Below are positions 10,258-18,114 of a stretch of 62,583 bases of DNA, piece by piece. A program made the position numbers and the translations under genes. Source of the stretch: Clostridia bacterium (GTDB lineage Bacteria > Bacillota > Clostridia > Christensenellales > Aristaeellaceae); the NCBI GenBank assembly GCA_017430225.1, contig JAFRNK010000111.1:1-62583 (forward strand). The letters run 5' to 3'. The notes under the pieces were generated by a model, which was not told the DNA's origin, did not search any database, and saw only the letters and a list, made by a program, of their open reading frames with translations. Numbering within the stretch: position 1 is the first letter of the stretch; each line of letters starts with the position of its first letter.

Positions 10258-11010
10258 ATGAAACTGATTTCCTGGAACGTGAACGGTTTGCGCGCGTGCA
10301 TGACCAAGGGATTTGAGGATATTTTCAGGAGCCTCGATGCGGATATCTTCTGCTTGCAGGAGACGAAGCTGCAGGAAGGGCAGATGGATTTCGCGCCGGA
10401 AGGCTACCATGCTTACTGGAATTATGCGGAAAAGAAAGGTTACTCCGGCACGGCGGTATTCTCCAAAACGGAACCGAAGGAAGTCCGGTACGGGATCGGA
10501 CAGGACGAGTTCGATCACGAAGGGCGCGTGATCGCGCTGGATATGGGGGATTACTGGTTCCTGACGGTCTATGTGCCAAACTCCCAGGACGAACTGAAGC
10601 GGCTCGATTACCGCATGGCGTGGGAAGACGCGTTTTTAGGATATATCGAGGGACTGAGAAAGGAAAAACCGGTCATCTTCTGCGGCGATCTCAACGTCGC
10701 GCACCAGCCGATTGATCTGAAAAACCCGTCGTCGAACCACCAGAACGCGGGATTCACGGACGAGGAACGCGGAAAGTTTTCCGACCTGCTGGCAGCGGGA
10801 TATGTGGACAGTTTCCGTTACCTGCACCCGGACGAGAAAGACCAGTATTCCTGGTGGAGCTACCGCTTCAGGGCGCGTGAGAGGAACGCGGGCTGGCGTA
10901 TCGACTATTTTATCCTGTCAAATGAACTGAAAGACAGGATCGCCGGCGCGTCCATCCATCAGGAAATCTTCGGATCCGACCACTGCCCTGTCGAGCTTGA
11001 ACTGAAATGA
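10258..11010 (+). CDS. exoA: Exodeoxyribonuclease III / AP endonuclease
   Basis: A 250-residue enzyme of the ExoIII (Xth/ExoA) family that cuts at abasic sites in base excision repair and trims 3' ends. Family motifs are complete: WNVNGLRA near the N-terminus, LQETKLQ (metal ligand Glu), GDLNVAH and the C-terminal GSDHCPVELEL with the catalytic Asp-His. The start at 10258 follows AAGGGAG; the frame is open for nine codons before it. The stop overlaps the next start (ATGA). Confidence 0.96.
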   Translation: MKLISWNVNGLRACMTKGFEDIFRSLDADIFCLQETKLQEGQMDFAPEGYHAYWNYAEKKGYSGTAVFSKTEPKEVRYGIGQDEFDHEGRVIALDMGDYWFLTVYVPNSQDELKRLDYRMAWEDAFLGYIEGLRKEKPVIFCGDLNVAHQPIDLKNPSSNHQNAGFTDEERGKFSDLLAAGYVDSFRYLHPDEKDQYSWWSYRFRARERNAGWRIDYFILSNELKDRIAGASIHQEIFGSDHCPVELELK

Positions 11011-12311
11011 AAGCGATGATGAGAGTATTCCTGCTTTTCCTGGCGCTGGCGTTGCTGGTGACAGTATCCGCAGCGGCTGAGGAGAGGACGTTTACGGGAT
11101 TCACCGTCAAGGAGACGAGGGCGGGAAAGCTTGCCGAAGGCGTGGATTACTCGTTTTACGAGCTGCTGCCGCCGGACGGCAATATCAACCACGGACAGCG
11201 GATCAGCCTGATCGAGGTACAGGGCGAAGCGCTCCTGAACACCCGGCTCCTGGCGGTTCCGGGCAGTCCCACGCGGATCCACAAAGGCCTGAAGGCGCTG
11301 ACGGCCATCCTGGACGACGTGCAGGCCGGGACTAAAGGCGTGATCCTGGCGGGCGTCAACGGTGACTTTTTCGATATGGCCTGGGGCGGGAACGTCGGAA
11401 ACCTGAAAACGGAAAACGAGTGGCTGACGGCGGGGGAATTCCCGGACGGATGGGCCTGCGGGATGACGGCGGAGGGCGAACCGCTCATCGGTCAGCCTCG
11501 GGCGGAAATAACGCTCACCATGCCGGACGGGGAAGAAGTGCCGGTCAACGCGCTGAACGCGCCGAGGTCAGATACGCCCCGGATGGACTGTTCGCCTGAA
11601 AACGTGAGGACGGCCCGCAAGGACAATTTTCTGGTACTGTATACCGATGCGTACAGCCGCGCGACGGATACGCCCGGCGGCGGCACGGAAGTGATCCTGA
11701 AACCCGGCGGCGCGCTGACCGGGAAGGGCATCCTGAGTGCGGTTGTGGAAAAAGTCGCGAAGCAGCCGAAAAAGGGCGGCACGAAGATCCCAAATAGCAG
11801 GATGGTCCTGTCCGGTGCCGGGGACAGCGCAAAGCTGCTGCGGAAACTGAAAGCGGGAGACACCGTACAGCTGAGTATCAGTGTTCAGCCGCCGTTTGAC
11901 CGCGCGGAAATCATCATCGGCGGCGGAAGGCCGGACGGCGGGCCGCTGCTGATGAAAGACGGAGAACTGACGAATCTGGAGCCGATGAAGGCAATCTCGG
12001 ACGACGTCGTGTATTTTTACCGGCACCATCCGCGCACCGTGTTCGCGATCAGGGAGGACGGCAGCTATTTCCTGCTTGCAGTCGAAGGCAACCGCAGCGG
12101 CAGTTTCGGAATGACCCTGGAAGAAATGCAGGTGCTTTTGACGGACCTGGACGCTTATACCGCGCTCAACCTGGACGGCGGCCCGTCCACGACGATGGCG
12201 ATCAGGGTCAACGACCGCCTGAAAGCAGTGACCGACACGACCGGCGGCAAGGGCAGGCTCACGCCGGTGGGCAGTGCTCTGGTTCTTGTAACGAAAACGA
12301 ATCAACAGTAA
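11007..12311 (+). CDS. Secreted phosphodiester glycosidase family protein (NAGPA-like)
   Basis: A 434-residue exported protein: signal peptide at residues 1-24 (VFLLFLALALLVTVSAAA), then a NAGPA (DUF2233) domain. The family hallmarks are VNGDFFDM around residue 113 and NLDGGPSTTMAI near the C-terminus, which supply the active-site Asp and Gly-rich loop. Members cleave or are predicted to cleave GlcNAc-1-phosphodiester bonds; in Firmicutes they may act on wall polymers. It is translationally coupled to exoA by ATGA and followed after 16 bases by barstar. Confidence 0.88.
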   Translation: MKAMMRVFLLFLALALLVTVSAAAEERTFTGFTVKETRAGKLAEGVDYSFYELLPPDGNINHGQRISLIEVQGEALLNTRLLAVPGSPTRIHKGLKALTAILDDVQAGTKGVILAGVNGDFFDMAWGGNVGNLKTENEWLTAGEFPDGWACGMTAEGEPLIGQPRAEITLTMPDGEEVPVNALNAPRSDTPRMDCSPENVRTARKDNFLVLYTDAYSRATDTPGGGTEVILKPGGALTGKGILSAVVEKVAKQPKKGGTKIPNSRMVLSGAGDSAKLLRKLKAGDTVQLSISVQPPFDRAEIIIGGGRPDGGPLLMKDGELTNLEPMKAISDDVVYFYRHHPRTVFAIREDGSYFLLAVEGNRSGSFGMTLEEMQVLLTDLDAYTALNLDGGPSTTMAIRVNDRLKAVTDTTGGKGRLTPVGSALVLVTKTNQQ

Positions 12312-12327
12312 TACTGGAGGAAGATAA

Positions 12328-12582
12328 ATGTACATTCTGGACGGCGCCATGATGAATACCAAAGCAAACGCGCATCAGCACATGCAGGACGAAATGGGAT
12401 TCCCGGCATATTACGGGAAAAACCTGGACGCGCTCTACGACTGCCTGACGGACCTGACCGGGGAGATCCGGCTTTACCATGCGGCGGAAATGCGCCGCAG
12501 CCTGCCGGGCTACGCAGAAAAAATACTGCGCGTCTTTTCGGACGCGCAGTCGGATATGCTTAGGATTGAAATCGTCGATTGA
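12328..12582 (+). CDS. Barstar family RNase inhibitor
   Basis: An 84-residue cytoplasmic inhibitor of barnase-type RNases. It has the barstar recognition helix YYGKNLDALYDCL, including Asp34 and Asp38, which correspond to barstar Asp35 and Asp39 that bind the RNase active site. The GGAGGAAG site lies 7 bases before ATG. It is on the opposite strand and 3.6 kb from the barnase gene (8195-8734), in a different transcript, unlike a typical toxin-antitoxin pair. That separation fits a secreted RNase with a constitutively made intracellular safeguard. Its stop abuts the convergent DUF308 gene with no space. Confidence 0.9.
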   Translation: MYILDGAMMNTKANAHQHMQDEMGFPAYYGKNLDALYDCLTDLTGEIRLYHAAEMRRSLPGYAEKILRVFSDAQSDMLRIEIVD

Positions 12583-13089
12583 TCAGCCGCGGAGAACTTT
12601 TTCTCCGATGAAGCCGGTCGCGGCAGTATAAATGAGGGCGATGCCGCAGGCGGTCACGACCCAGTTGGTCGCGGCATGGGAGAACGCGATGATAATGCCG
12701 ACGACGATGGAAACGATGCTCAGGATATACATCGTTTTGTTGCCGGAGGCCTGGTTGGACCTGTTGATCCAGTTGACGCCGGACACGACCAGCACGATGC
12801 CGATGATCATGTTGATGATACGGTCAAAGGTGCCGGGATTCCGCATGATCCAGAGGCCGACGATGAACATGGCGATGCCGCCGGCGACGCCGATCAGGTC
12901 CTCCATACCGTCTTTACGGGCCTGCCACCAGCCGTATACGCTCGCCGCGCCGGCCAGCATGAGGCCGATGCCGAAGACCGCGTAAACGATATTCTTTGCA
13001 GTCTGACGGAAAAAGAGCAGAAATAAACCGAGGATGCCGAGGATCACCCAACGGGAGAGGATGCCGGCATTTTTGTTGTCGAAAGACAT
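12583..13089 (-). CDS. DUF308 (HdeD-like) membrane protein
   Basis: A 168-residue membrane protein with six predicted hydrophobic segments in three pairs (for example VILGILGLFLLFFR, FGIGLMLAGAASVYGW, IAMFIVGLWIM, IIGIVLVVSGVNWI). The internal repeat pattern and NPGTFDRIINMIIGIVLVVSG fit the DUF308/HdeD family, whose biochemical function is not established. The start at 13089 follows AAGGAGG by 8 bases. It has its own promoter (13139-13167). Its TGA directly abuts the barstar TGA. Confidence 0.82.
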   Translation of the reverse strand: MSFDNKNAGILSRWVILGILGLFLLFFRQTAKNIVYAVFGIGLMLAGAASVYGWWQARKDGMEDLIGVAGGIAMFIVGLWIMRNPGTFDRIINMIIGIVLVVSGVNWINRSNQASGNKTMYILSIVSIVVGIIIAFSHAATNWVVTACGIALIYTAATGFIGEKVLRG

Positions 13090-13138
13090 ACAGGGAACCT
13101 CCTTCATTAAAGTTCTGACGATCCGATGGATCAGGAAG

Positions 13139-13167
13139 ATTATACCACCGGCGGTTTTTTTTGTACA
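13139..13167 (-). promoter_or_regulatory. Promoter for the DUF308 gene
   Basis: On the minus strand TGTACA (13162-13167), a 17-base spacer and TATAAT (13139-13144). Confidence 0.65.
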
Positions 13168-13227
13168 GCGGCATGGTCGTGACAGAACATAAAATGATAT
13201 GGTCTGCCGTATGATCTGACCAATGAT

Positions 13228-15177
13228 CTATTCCGCTTGGTCCAATTTGAAACGGCTGAGCGGTTCGTAACCCATGGGCGCGACCAGATTGTCCCAATCG
13301 TCCGGCAGGAGGATTTCAAAGGTCACGTATCCTCCGCCCGGCAGGACCATGAACTTGTTGCGCGCCCTGTCGCCGGCGATCAGCATGGCGGTTTCTCCGG
13401 GGTTCATCGCGGCGATCGTCCAGATCTGCTTCTGTTTTGTCACACCCTTCAGCCATTCTGGGGTGTCGGTCATGGCAGCCTGCTCCGCGTCGGTATGGAT
13501 CAGGCGGCGGTAATATTCTTCAAAGGTATATTTGTCGCTTTGCACGCTTCCGGTATTGGCCCAGTAATTGGCATACGTACGCATGTACAGCGGCCGGCGT
13601 GCCGTTTCGATGAGATCGTTTTCAAGGGCTTCCTTGCTGGAATAAGCCTGAGCCAGGTCCTTGGCGACAGGTTCGGTCAGAAGCACGGTGCGGTAAACCT
13701 GGGGATTGGTGTTGCCAAGGCCGTTCTGCTGTTTTTCCGTAATATCGAAGGCCAGCAGCTGCATGATCCGCTCCGGATCGTTGGTGGCCGGAGTCACGTT
13801 GTTGCCCCAGGCCAGAGCAGAGGCGGCAGTCACGGTATTGTCGTCCCAGCCGTAGCCCTGCGCCACGTGATAAGGCGTCCAGCCGACGCACAGGCAGGCT
13901 TCCTCGTCTTCCGCAAAGGCAAAAGGCGTAAGATAACCGAAGGTGCCCATCCGGTTTTCTTTGACATAATAGCCGCCCAGGTTCAGCATCATCAGGTCGA
14001 TGAAGCGGCCCAGGGCTTTATTTTTCTGTTCGCTGATCATCCCCTGTCCGCAATCGATCCCAAGCTGCCGGGCCAGGGGGCCGTTGAGCCACGCGTAGGG
14101 CGACCAGCCGTGCGTGCTGGCGAGCGGCCGCCGCCATTCGCCGCTGCCCAGGGCTTGGGTCAGCGCGATACAGACAGGCGTCAGCTCTTTGGGCACCCCG
14201 GCCATCACAGCGTTCACGACAGCGGTGTATACTGTGCATTCCCGATAGGCCAGGGCATATATGCCGAGCACGTCGGAAGCGGCATAAGGCGTGAAGCGCA
14301 GGTATTCCCGGACAAGCGCGTCCGTCGGAGGCACGACGGGCAGGCCGTCTGTCCAGTCGTTCACCTGGCAGAACTCCTGGACTTCGTCAAATGTACCTGT
14401 ATAAACGACTTCGTCGTACGGGCGTTTTCCGGCTGAAGCGAACTGATCGGTTTCTTCCTGGGATACAGGCGCGGTGAGAGCGGTCACGATCTGCGGCCAG
14501 ACTGTTTCACGGGTATTGCGGCGCAGTTCTTCTTCCGAGTGCGAAGCAAAGGCGCCGGGATATTCAGCGGTGCGCAGCACGGGCACGCCCCGGTTGACGC
14601 CGGAGGAATGGATCTGAGCGATAAAAGTCGGCGCGCCGACGGTAACGGTGGGGATCCCCAGATATTCTGCCGCGATGGCGGAACCGGATTCTTTGGTCGT
14701 GCACAGGCCGCAGCCGCAGTTGCCTGATATTACCGCGTCGATCCCCAATTCCTGCAGCCTGTTTTGGAAAGAACGGGTCTGGCTGCTTTGCCCGAATACG
14801 GAATAGGGGCCGCCGCTGCCCACGTCCTGGAACATGTAAACTTGCGCGTCCGGATAGTTTTCACGGATGCATTTCTGCAATTCGTCGTGCGTAACGGATG
14901 CCATGAAACTCCCGCCGACCAGAGCGATTTTTTTCCCGGCCAGCGTGTCCAGCCGTGGCGCCTGCGCGATCATATCGACCGCGTGGTAACCCACCGGTGA
15001 AACGACAGCGTACACCGGCTGATTCGATTCGTTGACGGTGGGGATGGGACAGGCGTCTGTGCCGCAGCTGTCGGGAACGAGCAGCGGAGACGCTGCTGCC
15101 GGCTGGAGCAGCAAAAGGACCGCGAGCAGGCCGGCCATCGCTTTTCCCGTCAGTTTTTTCAGATATATAAGGCTCAT
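13228..15177 (-). CDS. Secreted two-domain UGSC-family-like protein
   Basis: A 649-residue exported protein; residues 1-29 are a signal peptide. Residues about 80-250 look like a Rossmann-type domain (KKIALVGGSFMAS) with the Cys motif NCGCGLCT (Cys154, Cys156, Cys159), similar to the UGSC family, in which the first position is Sec or Cys. Residues about 265-600 carry the block WTDGLPVVPPTDALV and NAVMAGVPKELTPV, which I recognise from proteins usually encoded next to UGSC genes; here both are fused. No in-frame UGA is present, so no selenocysteine. Function is unknown; a redox role is only suggested by the cysteines. The start follows AAAGGAG at 15177. Confidence 0.65.
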   Translation of the reverse strand: MSLIYLKKLTGKAMAGLLAVLLLLQPAAASPLLVPDSCGTDACPIPTVNESNQPVYAVVSPVGYHAVDMIAQAPRLDTLAGKKIALVGGSFMASVTHDELQKCIRENYPDAQVYMFQDVGSGGPYSVFGQSSQTRSFQNRLQELGIDAVISGNCGCGLCTTKESGSAIAAEYLGIPTVTVGAPTFIAQIHSSGVNRGVPVLRTAEYPGAFASHSEEELRRNTRETVWPQIVTALTAPVSQEETDQFASAGKRPYDEVVYTGTFDEVQEFCQVNDWTDGLPVVPPTDALVREYLRFTPYAASDVLGIYALAYRECTVYTAVVNAVMAGVPKELTPVCIALTQALGSGEWRRPLASTHGWSPYAWLNGPLARQLGIDCGQGMISEQKNKALGRFIDLMMLNLGGYYVKENRMGTFGYLTPFAFAEDEEACLCVGWTPYHVAQGYGWDDNTVTAASALAWGNNVTPATNDPERIMQLLAFDITEKQQNGLGNTNPQVYRTVLLTEPVAKDLAQAYSSKEALENDLIETARRPLYMRTYANYWANTGSVQSDKYTFEEYYRRLIHTDAEQAAMTDTPEWLKGVTKQKQIWTIAAMNPGETAMLIAGDRARNKFMVLPGGGYVTFEILLPDDWDNLVAPMGYEPLSRFKLDQAE

Positions 15178-15369
15178 AGGGACTCCTTTCGCCGATCGAA
15201 GCAAACCCATACCGATTTTTATAATTCTTTGAAAAGGCCGAAATCTCCTGCATCGCAGCGGCGGCCGAGTTGTAAAATCTCCTCATTTCAGTTTTCTGTG
15301 AGCATTGTGACGGTGCTAAAAGTTCATGGTTTTGAAATGCAACAATTAAGCTTTCGTAACAGACATACA

Positions 15370-15398
15370 TTGAGATTCAATATTCGTTATGATATACT
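15370..15398 (+). promoter_or_regulatory. Promoter for pdp
   Basis: TTGAGA (15370-15375), 17 bases, TATACT (15393-15398), then AGGGGGTGA as the ribosome site. Confidence 0.7.
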
Positions 15399-15427
15399 TA
15401 CACTGTGTATTAAGGGGGTGAAAGGGT

Positions 15428-16753
15428 ATGGATTTTCTCTCGGCAATCACTGCGAAGAAATTCGGAAAAACGCTGACTACACAGCAGATTCAGGAATTTG
15501 CGCAGGCGGCGGCTGAAGGAACGGTACCCGATTATCAGCTGGCGGCCATGCTGATGGCGATCCGCCTGAACGGCATGGACGCGCGGGAAACCGCGGACCT
15601 GACGATGGCGATGGCCCAGTCCGGTGAGATGCTGGATCCCGACGTCGGCGGTGTGCCTGTGGATAAACACTCCACCGGCGGCGTCGGTGACACGACCACC
15701 CTGGTACTCGCGCCCCTGGTGGCGAGCTGCGGCGGCAAGGTGCTCAAAATGAGCGGCCGCGGGCTCGGGCACACGGGCGGTACGGTAGATAAGCTGGAAT
15801 CCATTCCCGGCATGCAAACCAGCCTGCCGAAGGAAAGATTCGTGGAAATCGTGCGCACCGTGGGCTGCGCGGTCGTCGGCCAGAGCACGGAGCTCGCGCC
15901 GGCGGACAAGCGGCTCTATGCCCTGCGCGACGTGACCTCGACCGTCGATTCGATCCCGCTGATCGCGTCTTCCATCCTGTCCAAGAAGTTCGCGTCCGGC
16001 GCGAAAGCGCTGGTACTGGACGTCAAATACGGCACCGGCGCGGTCATGCACAGCCTGGAAAACTCCATGGCACTGGCGAAGACCATGGTGGAGATCGGCA
16101 CGCACGCCGGACGGCAGGTCACCGCGGTGCTGACCGGCATGGAAGAACCGCTGGGGACGCACGTCGGCAACTCGCTGGAAGTCAAGGAAGCGATCGACAT
16201 CCTGTCCGGACGCGCAGGCGGCGACCTGAAAAAGGTCGCGATCTACTTGGGCGCGCACATGCTGTGCGCGGCGGGCGTCACGGCCAACATGACGGAAGCG
16301 GACGAGAAACTCCGCGCTGCGCTCGACAGCGGCGCGGGCCTCAATAAGTTTGCGGAAATGATTGAGGCGCAGGGCGGCGATCCGAGGGTCACAGAAGACG
16401 TGAACCTGCTGCCCCAGGCGCCCATCAAACGCGTCGTGACCGCGGATCATTCCGGCATCGTCACTTCGATGAACACGCGCCAGCTGGGCCTCATCGCCCT
16501 GAGCCTCGGCGCGGGCCGCCGGACCAAGGAAGACGTGATTGACCCGTCTGTCGGCTTTATCATGCACGTTCGCCTCGGCGACCGCGTCAACCTCGGGGAT
16601 CCGCTGGCGGAAATCCACGCGCGCAGCGAAGTCGAATACCGGCACGCGGAGTCGGCGATCCGCGATACGATCAAAATTACCGAAAGCGAGCCTGCCCCGC
16701 ATCCGCTGATTTACGCGGTCCTGACGCGGGAAGGAACGATGCTGTTCCAATAA
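15428..16753 (+). CDS. pdp: Pyrimidine-nucleoside phosphorylase
   Basis: A 441-residue enzyme of the thymidine/pyrimidine nucleoside phosphorylase family, which splits thymidine or uridine with phosphate to give the base and sugar-1-phosphate (salvage). The phosphate-binding signature is clear: VDKHSTGGVGDTTTLVLAPLVA around residue 77, then MSGRGLGHTGGTVDKLE, and the C-terminal barrel-sandwich domain GRRTKEDVIDPSVGF. The start at 15428 is 8 bases after AGGGGGTGAAAGG. A monocistronic promoter precedes it; the next gene starts 23 bases after the stop. Pdp rather than DeoA is chosen by the Firmicute setting, not by a decisive residue. Confidence 0.94.
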   Translation: MDFLSAITAKKFGKTLTTQQIQEFAQAAAEGTVPDYQLAAMLMAIRLNGMDARETADLTMAMAQSGEMLDPDVGGVPVDKHSTGGVGDTTTLVLAPLVASCGGKVLKMSGRGLGHTGGTVDKLESIPGMQTSLPKERFVEIVRTVGCAVVGQSTELAPADKRLYALRDVTSTVDSIPLIASSILSKKFASGAKALVLDVKYGTGAVMHSLENSMALAKTMVEIGTHAGRQVTAVLTGMEEPLGTHVGNSLEVKEAIDILSGRAGGDLKKVAIYLGAHMLCAAGVTANMTEADEKLRAALDSGAGLNKFAEMIEAQGGDPRVTEDVNLLPQAPIKRVVTADHSGIVTSMNTRQLGLIALSLGAGRRTKEDVIDPSVGFIMHVRLGDRVNLGDPLAEIHARSEVEYRHAESAIRDTIKITESEPAPHPLIYAVLTREGTMLFQ

Positions 16754-16776
16754 TATAAGGGGGACTTCTGATAACC

Positions 16777-17952
16777 ATGATGAAAAGAGTTTTCGCGGTG
16801 CTCCTGGCTTTGTCTCTGGCGGCGGCCTGTGTGCCTGCGGCCTTTGGCGAAGCGGAAGCGCTGAGCAGGAATGAGCTGAACGCATGGCGCGACCAGCTTC
16901 TCAAGGACAGCATTGCGGACAACCGCTACGCGTCCGAATCGATGGAAGACGGAGCCTATTCGCTGACCTTCGACTGGTATACGCTGATTGCGGATACGCA
17001 GCGGCTGTCCAGCGCGACGCGCATCATGAGCGTGTTTTACGAGATGGTGCCGGACGAGGACGAAGTGACGCCCGCGGATATCCGCGGCCTGCGCCCCGGC
17101 GACACCGTGGAAAAACTGCTGGCCGCCTGGCCGAACGAGAACGAGAGCCTGGCCGGCACCCGCGAAGAAGCGGTGTTGTACCAGACGGGCGGACTGCCCG
17201 GACAGGCATCCGCCGGCGTGCTCAAGCGCAACGGCCAGCGGGCCGAATCCGTGACCTACAGCCTGTACCAGATGACCACCAACGGCGTCAGCCTGAGCAA
17301 GGTCACCTATACGCTGACCGCGGGCATCATCGATACGATCACCGTCGAATTTGACGGCGAGCTGCTGACCCTGGCGGACGCGCAGGACGAGATCGCGGCC
17401 ATCCTCGACGTGCAAGCGACGACGGAGTTCTCCGCCTTCCTTTCCAACGGCGACAGCATGGAAGCGGAGGTCTTCAACAGCGACGACCTGCTCTTCTCCG
17501 GGATCGACTTCCTGAGCGTCACTCCCGACGACCTGATAGCGCTGCTGGGCGATGACTTTGCCGAAGAATGGGCCGAGGACGGCGACCGCCTGATCCGCGT
17601 TATGGAGTGGCAGGCGATGACCGCGGTCTTCATCTGCGAAGCGGACAAGACGCCGATCAGCGTCGACAACATCTCGATGGACGAAGACCTGCTGACCGGC
17701 CCGCGCGGCCTGATCGTGGGCGATACGCTCGACGTGATCCTCGGCCGCTTCTGCTATGAAGCGACCGGCACCGATGGCATCCACACCTGGCTGTACGGCG
17801 ACGTCACGGCAGGCAGCTACGGTGTCATGGATTCTGAGTACCCCGGCCAGGCGGAAGTGCACTACGTGCAGACCGTGGACGGCAAACGCGTGGAAATGAT
17901 CCTGTACGTCACCGAAGGCATGCTGAGGACGATTACGCTGCAGATGCAGTAA
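16777..17952 (+). CDS. Secreted protein of unknown function
   Basis: A 391-residue exported protein with a signal peptide (VFAVLLALSLAAACVPAAFG) cut near residue 25. The mature part is acidic. I recognise no family, but the region around residues 95-215 (PADIRGLRPGDTVEKLLAAWPNEN) and a later similar stretch (GPRGLIVGDTLDVILGRF, about 309-326) look like two related modules, each with a LxxGDTxxxIL motif seen in small secreted domains that repeat a G-D-T turn. A cysteine in the signal region is not in a good lipobox. The start could also be one codon later (MKRVF). Ribosome site AGGGGGAC. Confidence 0.7.
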   Translation: MMKRVFAVLLALSLAAACVPAAFGEAEALSRNELNAWRDQLLKDSIADNRYASESMEDGAYSLTFDWYTLIADTQRLSSATRIMSVFYEMVPDEDEVTPADIRGLRPGDTVEKLLAAWPNENESLAGTREEAVLYQTGGLPGQASAGVLKRNGQRAESVTYSLYQMTTNGVSLSKVTYTLTAGIIDTITVEFDGELLTLADAQDEIAAILDVQATTEFSAFLSNGDSMEAEVFNSDDLLFSGIDFLSVTPDDLIALLGDDFAEEWAEDGDRLIRVMEWQAMTAVFICEADKTPISVDNISMDEDLLTGPRGLIVGDTLDVILGRFCYEATGTDGIHTWLYGDVTAGSYGVMDSEYPGQAEVHYVQTVDGKRVEMILYVTEGMLRTITLQMQ

Positions 17953-17978
17953 ACCAAGTCAGGAATTATGAAGGAGGA

Positions 17979-18070
17979 GTGAGGAGCTGATGAAGAAACG
18001 CTGCAGGCGTTTCGATAGCAGCTCATCATCCGTGCCCTTTATGGGTACTCATCGCTTCTGATTCCTCACT
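17979..18070. repeat. Dispersed hairpin repeat, family B, copy 1
   Basis: AGTGAGGAGCTGATGAAG at the left and CTTCTGATTCCTCACT at the right form imperfect inverted ends. Inside is a hairpin GAAACGC/GCGTTTC (17995-18013). Layout and end sequence resemble the longer element at 44076-44253. Confidence 0.55.
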
Positions 18071-18114
18071 ATTTCAAATTACTTGAGCCCTTCCCGGGGC
18101 TTGGAGGTTGTATC

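Noticed and set aside
14500-14520. Third parS-like site (TGTTTCACGGG)
   Set aside because: Only one half matches; the palindrome is broken.
13228-15177. Selenocysteine in the UGSC-like protein
   Set aside because: All key positions are TGC/TGT; there is no in-frame TGA.
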